DNA of 11,086 nt from an uncultured Veillonellaceae bacterium (GTDB lineage: Bacteria > Bacillota > Negativicutes > Veillonellales > Dialisteraceae). The stretch lies in contig CAUBUJ010000050.1 of the NCBI GenBank assembly GCA_958439155.1, positions 1 through 11,086 on the forward strand, read 5' to 3'. Positions 1 through 6,359 of this stretch are shown here, one piece after another; the first letter of the stretch is position 1, and every line of letters starts with the position of its first letter. The notes under the pieces were generated by a model. That model had not been told where the DNA came from and made no database searches. It worked only from the letters and a program-made list of their open reading frames with translations. Position numbers and translations under genes: made by a program.

Positions 1-1538
1 GGATGGCCGCCGCGGCTGATTGTTCCAAGGTAGGCGAGGCAGTCCACTGCCTTCTCTCCGCCGGCGCAGGTAAGGGCCCGCGGCTTCTGGGCGCCCACCG
101 CGAGGATCACCGCGTCATAGGTCTCCCGGATTTTTTGCCACGCCGCGCTGTCCACTGCCTCTCCTGTCACGAAAGTGACGCCGGAAGCGGCGATGCGCCT
201 GATTTCCTGATGAAGCAATTCCCGCGGGAGCCGTTCTTTGGGGATCACCTGCTCCATCTTGCCGCCAATGCGGGTATCCCTCTCATACACGGTGACCGCA
301 TGGCCTTTGTGGGCCAGCTGCCACGCCGCGGAGAGCCCTGCCGCGCCGCCGCCGATGACAGCAATCTTTTTCCCTGTGGAGGCGGCGGTCACCGGCCACT
401 GCGCCTCTCCCGACGAGAGTCCCAGACGGGCGATCTGCACCGGTTCATCCACAGACTGGCGGCTGCAGGCGCTCATGCACGGATGGGGGCACACCGAGCC
501 GCATACGGTTCCTGGAAAGGGCGTATAATGGAGCACCAGTTCCCGCGCTTCTTCTTTTTTTCCTGCCCGGAGCAGGTTGTACCGGTCCTGGGTGGGAATC
601 CCCGACGGACATGCCGCCTCGCAGGGAGCGGCGCATTGTTTATTTTCCCACACCGGCACGCGGAGACGGTAGAGTCCGGTCATCACGTCCGGTATAGTCA
701 CATAGTCTTCGTCTGCCACATCGCTGAAGAGCCCGCCTGGAATCCACCGGGTATGGCGGAATTGGGCCAGGTCTTCCTTCTGGCTGGCCGCTTTCCGTTC
801 TTCGAAGGTGAGCGGCACCAGCTTGTGCCACTCTCCCCACCGGGTGAGCTCCGGCAGCAGCGCTTCATGACCGACCGCTTCGAGGAAGGGCGCCATCCCT
901 TTCTGGAGGAAATGGATATCCTTTTCGTCCAGATCCTTCTTCCGGATGTCCTCAGGATATCCCGAAACGGGGCCCCGCACGTAGACGACACCGCCCAGCA
1001 TGCCTACGCAGGACCGGTCGCCCAGCATGGACGCGTAGCCTTCCGCGTCCCAGCCGCAGACCACCGCAATGCCGCCGCCCATAAATTCGAAGGAAAAGGA
1101 CCCGGTATTTTTCAAAATCCAGAGCTGGGGCGGATCGTAAAGCGGGTCATGCTTCATAAGGGAACCCGTCCGCGTGCCGGCGCGCCCGCCGATATAGATG
1201 ATGCCCCCTGCGGCGCAGTGCCCGGTGGTGTCGCCGGAATCGCCGCGCACCACGATGCGGCCCCCTGAATTGAGCCAGCCCACATCAGCGGAGGCCGATT
1301 CGTCTACAATGATCTCCGTGCCGGGCATGCACATGGATCCCACCCGCTGCCCTGCGTTGGTCACGTGGAAATGGAGCGTCTTCCCGTCCCGGTTCCACAG
1401 GGGGCCGCCAATATCATGCTGCCCGGAAGCGTGGATCTCAAATTCCGTCTCCCCATTCTGCACGGCGCTTCCGATCTCCTTGAGCAGCGCTTCTGTGGAC
1501 ATGCGGATATGTCCGTTCATGGTTTCAATGGTCAGCAT
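1..1538 (-). CDS. gltD: Glutamate synthase GXGXG domain fused to GltD-type FAD/Fe-S oxidoreductase (partial, runs off left edge)
   Basis: The reading frame starts at the ATG at 1538 and stays open for 512 codons to the window edge, so the C-terminus is missing. Residues about 30-195 are rich in G-x-x-G-x-x-x-G spaced glycines (for example around 86-123 and 153-190), the beta-helix fold that forms the C-terminal domain of the GltB alpha subunit. Residues about 285-390 carry the GltD-type Fe-S cysteines (C302, C306, C310, then C346, C350, C354, C358). A Rossmann motif VIGGGAAGLSAA at 394-405 with E419 at the end of the second strand binds FAD. The NADPH-binding half would lie beyond the edge. 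In the family, GltD passes electrons from NAD(P)H through FAD and two 4Fe-4S clusters to the FMN subunit. The start has a GGGAG six bases upstream and an in-frame stop eight codons before it. It lies 70 bases after the FMN subunit gene and is probably cotranscribed. The odd point is the fusion of a GltB domain to GltD. Confidence 0.9.
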   Translation of the reverse strand, partial: MLTIETMNGHIRMSTEALLKEIGSAVQNGETEFEIHASGQHDIGGPLWNRDGKTLHFHVTNAGQRVGSMCMPGTEIIVDESASADVGWLNSGGRIVVRGDSGDTTGHCAAGGIIYIGGRAGTRTGSLMKHDPLYDPPQLWILKNTGSFSFEFMGGGIAVVCGWDAEGYASMLGDRSCVGMLGGVVYVRGPVSGYPEDIRKKDLDEKDIHFLQKGMAPFLEAVGHEALLPELTRWGEWHKLVPLTFEERKAASQKEDLAQFRHTRWIPGGLFSDVADEDYVTIPDVMTGLYRLRVPVWENKQCAAPCEAACPSGIPTQDRYNLLRAGKKEEARELVLHYTPFPGTVCGSVCPHPCMSACSRQSVDEPVQIARLGLSSGEAQWPVTAASTGKKIAVIGGGAAGLSAAWQLAHKGHAVTVYERDTRIGGKMEQVIPKERLPRELLHQEIRRIAASGVTFVTGEAVDSAAWQKIRETYDAVILAVGAQKPRALTCAGGEKAVDCLAYLGTISRGGH

Positions 1539-1544
1539 ATCGTT

Positions 1545-1549
1545 CTCCC
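1545..1549 (-). promoter_or_regulatory. Ribosome binding site for the GXGXG-GltD fusion
   Basis: GGGAG on the minus strand, six bases before the ATG at 1538. Translation of the third gene therefore does not depend on coupling to the gene before it, which ends 70 bases upstream. Confidence 0.6.
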
Positions 1550-1608
1550 GTTCTATCTTTCAATCTCCGCAGAAAGCAGCGCGCGCTCTCTACTTCCTTC
1601 TCCATGCG

Positions 1609-3243
1609 TCAGCATACGTACTGTACGCCCAGCCGGTCAGCCACCTCTTTATTGGTCGTCACCAGCACATCACTCCGCCCCACCGGGAGGGTGCTGTTCC
1701 CTACCGGCGCGAGAAGCTTCCGCAGTTCTTTATCAAAAGTCCGTACATAGTCCACGATGGCCTGCGCCCCTTTGTCCACATCGAGGCGCTTCACCAGGCG
1801 CGGATCCTGAGTGCAGATACCGGTGGGGCATTTCCCTGTATTGCACGCGTTGCACCGCCCCTGTTCATTGGAAACGCAGCCGAGAATCTGGGTGATAAGC
1901 TTCCCGCAGAAGACGCCGTTCGCCCCGAGGCAGATGAGCTTGAACGCGTCCGCCGCCGCTTCCCCGGTGAGGCCGATGCCGCCGCCTCCATAGAGGGGGA
2001 TCTGTCCCTGCAGCCCCTGATGGACGGCGGAGAGGTAGCAGTCCCGGATCTTGGAAACGATGGGGTGCCCTGTATGGTCGAGAGACACTTCCGCTGCCGC
2101 GCCGGTGCCCCCTTCAATCCCATCCAGAAAGAAACCGCCGCAGATTTTATAAGGATCCCGGAGGAGATTATTGTACACCGACACCGATGTGGCAGAGGCG
2201 GCGCATTTCACTGCCACCGGCACGCGGAAACCGAAGGCGGCGTTCATGGAAAGATGCATCTTCTGCACCGATTCTTCGATGGAATAGAGCCCCTGGTGAT
2301 TCGGCGGGGAATGGAAAGTCGCCTTCGGAATCCCCCGGATCGCCTGGATATGGGGGCCCACCTTTTCCGCCGGGAGGAGCCCGCCGTCGCCGGGCTTGGC
2401 CCCTTGTCCCACCTTGATCAGGATCGCCGCCGGATCGGTCTTCATCCGGGGCATGGCCTGGATGATGCGGTTCCACCCGAAATGACCGGAGGCGATCTGG
2501 ATGATGCAGTACTTCAAATACTCCGACTCAAGCAGCTTCACCGGCATGCCCCCTTCGCCGGAGCACATGCGGATCGGGATATGGCAGGTCTCATTGAGGT
2601 AGGCGCAGGCAAGCGCGATCGCCTCCCACGCCCGGGTAGAGAGGGCGCCGATGGACATATCCGACAGAATAAGGGGATAAATCCACCGCACCGGCGGCAC
2701 CCCTGCCGTCGCAGAGAGCACGCCGTCATGCGCCGCAAGAGGCAGTTCCTTCGGCGACAGCACCCGTCCCAGAGGCGACCGGATATCAAAGGTATGGCGC
2801 TCCGCGTCGAGAGAAGGGTCCGTCATCTGGCTGATGCGGCCTACAATGAGATGATCCAGCGTATGGAGCACATTGAGACTGTTCCGCCCGCCCCGGGCCG
2901 CAGGCTTTCCGGTCTCTCTCGAAAGGACCGCCTGCCGGTTGTCTATATTCCGTTCCGGATGAATCGCCTGATTGGGGCAGACCTTCTGGCAGGTGGCGCA
3001 CCCTGTACACGCCCGGGACAGCTCCGCGCACTGCCGGATAATAGGCCGCGCCCGGTGGATTCGTTTCCCCCCGGGCACCACCCCTTCCGACACCACCTGA
3101 TCCTCCCGCTGCATCGCCGCCTCGATGGCGTGGAAAGGGCACGCCGCCAGACACCGGCCGCACATGGTGCACCGCGACGGATCATGACGGATCACCCACT
3201 TCATATCATTGGCCGTCACCGACTGCGCTTTCACTGTTTCCAT
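1609..3243 (-). CDS. gltB: Glutamate synthase FMN catalytic subunit with N-terminal 2x[4Fe-4S] ferredoxin domain
   Basis: A 544-residue protein corresponding to the central and FMN-binding part of GltB, which makes glutamate from 2-oxoglutarate and ammonia released by the amidotransferase. Residues 20-95 are a bacterial-ferredoxin domain: C25, C28, C31, C35 and C79, C82, C85, C89, each CxxCxxCxxxC. The FMN barrel shows KVGQGAKPGDGG (277-288), SPPNHQGLYSIEE (312-324), K346 and DGIEGGTGAA (374-383). The cysteines at 464, 467, 472 and 477 in the segment ending in CPTGICTQDP replace the 3Fe-4S loop of classical GltB. This layout is that of archaeal-type glutamate synthase, about a third the length of classical GltB because the amidotransferase and GXGXG domains are separate genes on either side. 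The start has GGAGG seven bases upstream and overlaps the 3' end of the amidotransferase gene by 13 bases, which suggests translational coupling. The added ferredoxin domain could accept electrons from GltD or from free ferredoxin. The family is clear; the electron donor is inferred. Confidence 0.95.
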   Translation of the reverse strand: METVKAQSVTANDMKWVIRHDPSRCTMCGRCLAACPFHAIEAAMQREDQVVSEGVVPGGKRIHRARPIIRQCAELSRACTGCATCQKVCPNQAIHPERNIDNRQAVLSRETGKPAARGGRNSLNVLHTLDHLIVGRISQMTDPSLDAERHTFDIRSPLGRVLSPKELPLAAHDGVLSATAGVPPVRWIYPLILSDMSIGALSTRAWEAIALACAYLNETCHIPIRMCSGEGGMPVKLLESEYLKYCIIQIASGHFGWNRIIQAMPRMKTDPAAILIKVGQGAKPGDGGLLPAEKVGPHIQAIRGIPKATFHSPPNHQGLYSIEESVQKMHLSMNAAFGFRVPVAVKCAASATSVSVYNNLLRDPYKICGGFFLDGIEGGTGAAAEVSLDHTGHPIVSKIRDCYLSAVHQGLQGQIPLYGGGGIGLTGEAAADAFKLICLGANGVFCGKLITQILGCVSNEQGRCNACNTGKCPTGICTQDPRLVKRLDVDKGAQAIVDYVRTFDKELRKLLAPVGNSTLPVGRSDVLVTTNKEVADRLGVQYVC

Positions 3244-4337
3244 CGCTCCACCTCCAGGTCATTATTAATTCTCACGATTTCCTTCTCATCGGGATAAATA
3301 TCCTCCGACACATCCCGGTCAGGAAAGAGGGCGTTCAGCCCCACCACTTCCGAAGAAATCGCCTTCATCGTCTCATTGCCGCCGACCACCACGGGACGGA
3401 GCTTCTTCGAATCACAGCAAGTAATCATGGTGCGGTCCGGAAGCCCGGCAATGATCGTATTGGGGCCATTGATCTCCAGATTGGCCAGAGACTGGCGGAT
3501 CATCATGAGCACATCCCGGTCCCGCCGGTCTGCCATTTCCGCAAAAGAGAGCGGCGTAATCACATGCTTGTAATAGGTGAGGGGCCACTTCAGTTCATGG
3601 AGCACATAATGGAGCGTGTACAGAAACACCTGGGAATCCGACTCGAAACCTATATAGCCCGGCGAAAGATTCTGGAGACATTCCCGGTTCTTCTGGAAAA
3701 ATGTATCCTCCCCATTGGCGCAGAGCGTGTACCCCTGGAGAAAGAAAGGATGCGCCGCGTACCGCACGATATCGTAATTCGTATTCTGCCGGCACTGGGC
3801 GATGATATTCTTCGCCACCAGCGTCTCCTGGTCATCCCAGAGGCGGAAATACGCCGCAATATCCTGGGGATCGCCGATTTCCTTCAAGGTAAGCACATCC
3901 GGCCAGAAAGAATACACATAGCCCTCGCCTTCCTTCTCGAGAAGACGGCGCAGACCGAGCCGCGTATCGAGAAGCAGCTTCTCTTTGATTTCCCAGGGCT
4001 GGTCCTTGTAAAAGACAGGATAATCATAATTCCGGAAAATATAATAAGGCATTTTCATAATGTCCAGCCCCGGCCTGTCATCCACCCGGGGCAGCCACTG
4101 GTTCACCTCAGTGAAATGCCTCTGATCCATGTACTTCGACGCCAGCTGGGCCCCCCGCTTCGTACACGCCATAGACAGAAGCGGCTTATCCTTGTAATGG
4201 CGGAACACCCCGTACAAGTCCTGCATGACGAATGCGAAACCAGAATTGTCATATCCTTCCTGCTGGGGAATCATGAGCCGGAACACCTCCGCCGCGCTCA
4301 CCGGGACTTTGCTCTTGATCGAACCAATGCGGCACAT
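3231..4337 (-). CDS. Class II glutamine amidotransferase, stand-alone glutaminase subunit of glutamate synthase
   Basis: A 368-residue protein that should hydrolyse glutamine and deliver ammonia to the FMN subunit. I chose the ATG at 4337 because it gives Met-Cys2, the N-terminal nucleophile of class II (Ntn) amidotransferases after Met removal, and because a perfect AGGAGG lies seven bases upstream. A longer frame from 4394 would bury the cysteine. Further family marks are RYAAHPF (192-198), the CANGED segment with N208-G209 (oxyanion hole), SDSQVF (233-238) and a C-terminal stretch at 298-320 with DRTM and LRPVVVG, like the end of the glutaminase domain in GltB and PurF. Residues about 60-185 hold an insertion-like region, rich in aromatic and charged residues, that I cannot assign. 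It is the first gene of the glt operon and overlaps the next gene by 13 bases. Classical GltB carries this domain in cis. Its role as the GltS glutaminase is inferred from fold and neighbours. Confidence 0.9.
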   Translation of the reverse strand: MCRIGSIKSKVPVSAAEVFRLMIPQQEGYDNSGFAFVMQDLYGVFRHYKDKPLLSMACTKRGAQLASKYMDQRHFTEVNQWLPRVDDRPGLDIMKMPYYIFRNYDYPVFYKDQPWEIKEKLLLDTRLGLRRLLEKEGEGYVYSFWPDVLTLKEIGDPQDIAAYFRLWDDQETLVAKNIIAQCRQNTNYDIVRYAAHPFFLQGYTLCANGEDTFFQKNRECLQNLSPGYIGFESDSQVFLYTLHYVLHELKWPLTYYKHVITPLSFAEMADRRDRDVLMMIRQSLANLEINGPNTIIAGLPDRTMITCCDSKKLRPVVVGGNETMKAISSEVVGLNALFPDRDVSEDIYPDEKEIVRINNDLEVERWKQ

Positions 4338-4344
4338 ATCGCTT

Positions 4345-4350
4345 CCTCCT
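4345..4350 (-). promoter_or_regulatory. Shine-Dalgarno AGGAGG that fixes the amidotransferase start
   Basis: A perfect AGGAGG seven bases upstream of the ATG at 4337. It decides between this start, which exposes the catalytic Cys2, and the upstream in-frame ATG at 4394, which has no such site. Confidence 0.85.
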
Positions 4351-4355
4351 ATGAC

Positions 4356-4399
4356 AAAAAGCTCTCTGACGGAAAGTCCCGCAAAGAGACACACTCTCT
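4356..4399 (-). promoter_or_regulatory. Possible attenuator in the glt operon leader
   Basis: In the minus-strand leader, TCTCT (4389-4385) can pair with the upstream AGAGA (4399-4395, 5-base loop) or with the downstream AGAGA inside AGAGAG (4367-4362). The second pairing can be supported inside by CGGG/TCCG and is followed within two bases by TTTTT (4360-4356), giving a terminator-like end. The first pairing excludes the second. Such a three-part arrangement is typical of attenuators, but the outer stems are only about five base pairs and I see no known riboswitch, T-box or leader peptide. It may be chance. Confidence 0.3.
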
Positions 4400-4437
4400 A
4401 TGAAGCGCCCATCCGGTCTCCATGATGATGTTTTTTT

Positions 4438-4466
4438 ATCATATCCCCGTCATTTCCCAGTGTAAA
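4438..4466 (-). promoter_or_regulatory. Sigma-70/sigma-A type promoter of the glutamate synthase operon
   Basis: Minus-strand TTTACA (4466-4461), a 17-base spacer, then TATGAT (4443-4438). Both hexamers are one mismatch from consensus and the spacing is ideal. The expected transcript start near 4431 gives a leader of about 95 bases before the amidotransferase ATG at 4337. Confidence 0.75.
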
Positions 4467-4582
4467 CAGAAAAGGCTACGCCAATTACACATACACCCCA
4501 TGCGCCCCGCCTATGGGGCACCGCCCTATAAAGCCAGACATACCCGCCATAGATCTGTGGTCTGTAACATCCAGCCATCTGC
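4467..4582. other. Non-coding stretch upstream of the glt promoter with inverted repeats
   Basis: I see no credible gene here. It holds a G/C-rich pair of alternative hairpins (CCCCAT at 4496-4501 with ATGGGG at 4513-4518; GCCCC at 4504-4508 with GGGGC at 4515-4519). It also holds a 14-base near-palindrome, CCATAGATCTGTGG, at 4547-4560 (12 of 14 bases symmetric). All lie upstream of the glt -35 element and could be regulator sites. No regulator family is recognisable from them. Confidence 0.35.
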
Positions 4583-4628
4583 AAAAAAGACATTCCTTCT
4601 CATCCAGCCGGACAAGAAAAAATGTCTT
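4583..4628 (-). terminator. Rho-independent terminator (second of a tandem pair after hsdS)
   Basis: Read on the minus strand, 4628-4587 folds into an uninterrupted 19-pair stem, counting four G-U pairs, closed by a GGCT loop and followed by a run of T down to 4583. The outer arms are AAGACATT and AATGTCTT. On the plus strand the G-U pairs become C/A mismatches, so the minus orientation is favoured. It lies between hsdS and the glt promoter and insulates the two operons. Confidence 0.8.
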
Positions 4629-4672
4629 ATTTTGATGGAGCCATAAGAAATTTTTCAGCGATCCTGCGCAAT

Positions 4673-4731
4673 AAAAAGGCGCCTCTTCCACCAACCGGCC
4701 GGAATGGGCCGAGCAGGGGAACAGGCGCCTT
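4673..4731 (-). terminator. Rho-independent terminator of the hsdRMS operon
   Basis: Minus-strand arms AAGGCGCCT (4731-4723) and AGGCGCCTT (4684-4676) form a 9-pair G/C-rich stem. It can be extended inward by TTCC/GGAA and is capped by a GGCC-CATTCC-GGCC hairpin. TTTTT (4677-4673) follows. It begins about 115 bases after the hsdS stop codon. Confidence 0.8.
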
Positions 4732-4807
4732 GCATAATGAATAAAAAAGCTTCCCAATGAAATGAAAAATTTCCATAACGCTGTCAGAAAGGAAATCACT
4801 CTCCATC

Positions 4808-4836
4808 AAGCGCCGGTCCTGGCAGGAACGGTGCTT
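4808..4836 (-). other. Imperfect inverted repeat just after hsdS
   Basis: A 29-base hairpin with arms AAGC-A-CCG-T-TCCT and AGGA-C-CGG-C-GCTT gives eleven pairs, two single mismatches and a GCC loop. It lies nine bases after the hsdS stop codon. No T run follows on either strand, so it is not a canonical terminator. A role in protecting the 3' end of the hsd mRNA is possible but unproven. Confidence 0.35.
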
Positions 4837-4844
4837 TCTCTTCC

Positions 4845-6359
4845 TTACGTACCCGCTGCCAGCAAAGAGTCTACTTCTTTCATGAGAAGGTCTACTTTCT
4901 CCACAATCCGTTTCTGCTCAGATAGCGGCGGAAGCGGAACCAACATCTTTGCTAATTTGGTACCATTACAGTTAGGTTGTGCAGTAGCGATAATTCCAGA
5001 TGCCAGTTGTTCCCAGTACAAAGGACTTTCCATAAAATATTTTAAATATTTGGGACTAAGCATAGCGCCATACCTCGTCCTTATTAAATATCCTGCATAA
5101 ATTGCCCTTTCAGGTATATCGTTCACCAAAAAAGATTTACCTACAGTCCCACCAGTACGAGCAAACAGAATATCATCCTTTTGTAAGAGATAGGAATTGA
5201 TCTCTTTTTCATCGATTTTACAAAATGGAACCTTACCCCACACTACATGTCCATTCTGAATATCGCTAATGCGTACCATTTTTATAACTCCCTTTTCTAA
5301 TGCAGGTGCGCTATAGCCATATTGAATTGATTGTGCTATAACACCCAGCCTCACCCAGCACCAGTTGTCAGGAATATCAAAGGGAATCTCGTCCTCCGCA
5401 ATGGGCGGGAGAGGCTTCTGCTTTTTGATTTTCTTTTCCTTGATAAGCTTGGCTTTTTCCTTCCGGATCTCTCCCAAAAGCGCGCGGGCGTCGCCGTCTC
5501 CTGCTTCTCTGGTAGTAAGACGTCCCTGGATGGCGGCCTGGAGGATGGACGCCCGGAGGTCAGCGGGAAATCCCTTCTTCAACGCAGTGAGCGCCTGCTC
5601 CGCCTCTTCCAGTCCATCCATTTCCTTCATGAGGCGGTCCACTTTCTCTACAATTCGCTTCTGCTCGGATAGAGGCGGGAGCGGAACAAGATAACTTCGG
5701 ACGGTCAAAGTAGCTAATTCTTTCTGCTTCGTTGTTCCATCTGCTTGATCCTCAATGACGGATTGCACGGCTGGTCCGGAAAAGTAATCAAAAAGATATT
5801 CTGCGAGCACTTTATCTTTGACGGCGCGAATAACAGTAACATGACTATCTGCTACTGCAATTCCATAAGGATTTAAGGCTTCCTTATATATGGCCATCCT
5901 TCCCAAAGTGCCTAATCCTGTCGAATTCCATAGCAAGTCGTCATCCTGCAAAAAGCGTTCTTCCCCATACCGCGCTATCGTATCTGGATCAATAAACTTT
6001 GCTTTCTCTATGGAAAACCCGCTCCACTGATTACATTTCTGCGCCACTACGGGACATTTCTTTATTGGTGAATAGACGGGGGATCTTCCGCGTTGGATAT
6101 ATTCACAAATATCATCCAATCTCACCCAGCACCAGTTGTCAGGAATATCGAAGGGAATCTCGTCCTCCGCAATGGGCGGGAGGGGCTTTTGTTTTTTGAT
6201 CTTCTTTTCCTTGATGAGCTTTTCTTTTTCCTTTTTGATCTCTCCGAGGAGATCGTGGGCGTCGCCGTCTCCCGCTTCCCGGGAGGTAAGCCGTCCCTGG
6301 ATGGCCGCCTGGAGGATGGATGCCCGGAGATCCCTGGCAAAGCTCTGTTTAGTTCCCAT
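4845..6359 (-). CDS. hsdS: Type I restriction-modification specificity subunit HsdS
   Basis: A 504-residue protein that reads the bipartite target for both methylation and cleavage. It consists of two similar units. Conserved arm A (residues 10-81, beginning DLRASILQAAIQGRLT) precedes recognition domain 1 (82-223) and arm B (224-248, LVPLPPLSEQKRIVEKVD). Arm A then recurs at 267-338, followed by recognition domain 2 (339-472) and arm B again at 473-497. The two A copies are almost identical, and their lysine/glutamate-rich segments probably form the spacer helices that set the distance between half-sites. The start at 6359 has GGAGG six bases upstream and overlaps the hsdM end by 11 bases. 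An open frame up to 6614 is only an out-of-frame extension through hsdM. Recognition domain 2 in particular is visibly more A+T-rich than the repeats, suggesting separate origin. The placement of conserved sequence at the N-terminus fits type IB enzymes. The DNA target cannot be deduced here. Confidence 0.95.
   Translation of the reverse strand: MGTKQSFARDLRASILQAAIQGRLTSREAGDGDAHDLLGEIKKEKEKLIKEKKIKKQKPLPPIAEDEIPFDIPDNWCWVRLDDICEYIQRGRSPVYSPIKKCPVVAQKCNQWSGFSIEKAKFIDPDTIARYGEERFLQDDDLLWNSTGLGTLGRMAIYKEALNPYGIAVADSHVTVIRAVKDKVLAEYLFDYFSGPAVQSVIEDQADGTTKQKELATLTVRSYLVPLPPLSEQKRIVEKVDRLMKEMDGLEEAEQALTALKKGFPADLRASILQAAIQGRLTTREAGDGDARALLGEIRKEKAKLIKEKKIKKQKPLPPIAEDEIPFDIPDNWCWVRLGVIAQSIQYGYSAPALEKGVIKMVRISDIQNGHVVWGKVPFCKIDEKEINSYLLQKDDILFARTGGTVGKSFLVNDIPERAIYAGYLIRTRYGAMLSPKYLKYFMESPLYWEQLASGIIATAQPNCNGTKLAKMLVPLPPLSEQKRIVEKVDLLMKEVDSLLAAGT
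4869..4943 (-). repeat. hsdS conserved arm B, copy 2
   Basis: Encodes LVPLPPLSEQKRIVEKVD and the following residues (473-497) at the C-terminal side of recognition domain 2. It matches copy 1 at 5616-5690 with a 747-base offset, with scattered third-position differences at DNA level. Confidence 0.85.
5346..5561 (-). repeat. hsdS conserved arm A, copy 2
   Basis: Encodes residues 267-338. It aligns without gaps to 6117-6332 at an offset of exactly 771 bases (257 codons). Bases 5350-5411 match 6121-6182 with one mismatch in 62. The rest diverges mainly at silent sites. Confidence 0.95.
5616..5690 (-). repeat. hsdS conserved arm B, copy 1
   Basis: Encodes residues 224-248 at the C-terminal side of recognition domain 1. 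It is the partner of 4869-4943. The different offset (747 against 771 for arm A) reflects the unequal lengths of the sequence between them. Confidence 0.85.
6117..6332 (-). repeat. hsdS conserved arm A, copy 1
   Basis: Encodes residues 10-81, at the very N-terminus of HsdS before recognition domain 1. It is the partner of 5346-5561, in the same orientation and the same reading frame. Confidence 0.95.

Noticed and set aside
1525..1605. 26-codon minus-strand frame between the FMN subunit and the GXGXG-GltD fusion
   Set aside because: No ribosome binding site, and no recognisable peptide. It overlaps the downstream start and is most likely chance.
3..3297. Long plus-strand open frames opposite the glutamate synthase genes (421 and 699 codons)
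   Set aside because: Their translations are low-complexity, rich in Arg, His, Pro and Ala with no domain motifs. They lie antisense to clear family members and arise from codon bias in G+C-rich genes.
4338..4394. Nineteen-residue N-terminal extension of the amidotransferase
   Set aside because: It would hide the catalytic Cys2 and ignores the perfect AGGAGG upstream of 4337. It also overlaps the leader structure.
4422..4809. Short frames of 60-104 codons on both strands in the hsd-glt spacer
   Set aside because: They run through the glt promoter and/or the terminator stem-loops, lack ribosome binding sites and encode no recognisable protein.
4470..4844. Search for an attachment-site duplicate of the tRNA-Val 3' end
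   Set aside because: No stretch resembling the end of tRNA-Val was found on the far side of the hsd operon, and there is no integrase gene in the window.
4869..6332. Repeats in hsdS as a possible CRISPR array or insertion sequence
   Set aside because: They are long, in-frame, protein-coding direct repeats, two copies of each, explained by the two-unit structure of HsdS.
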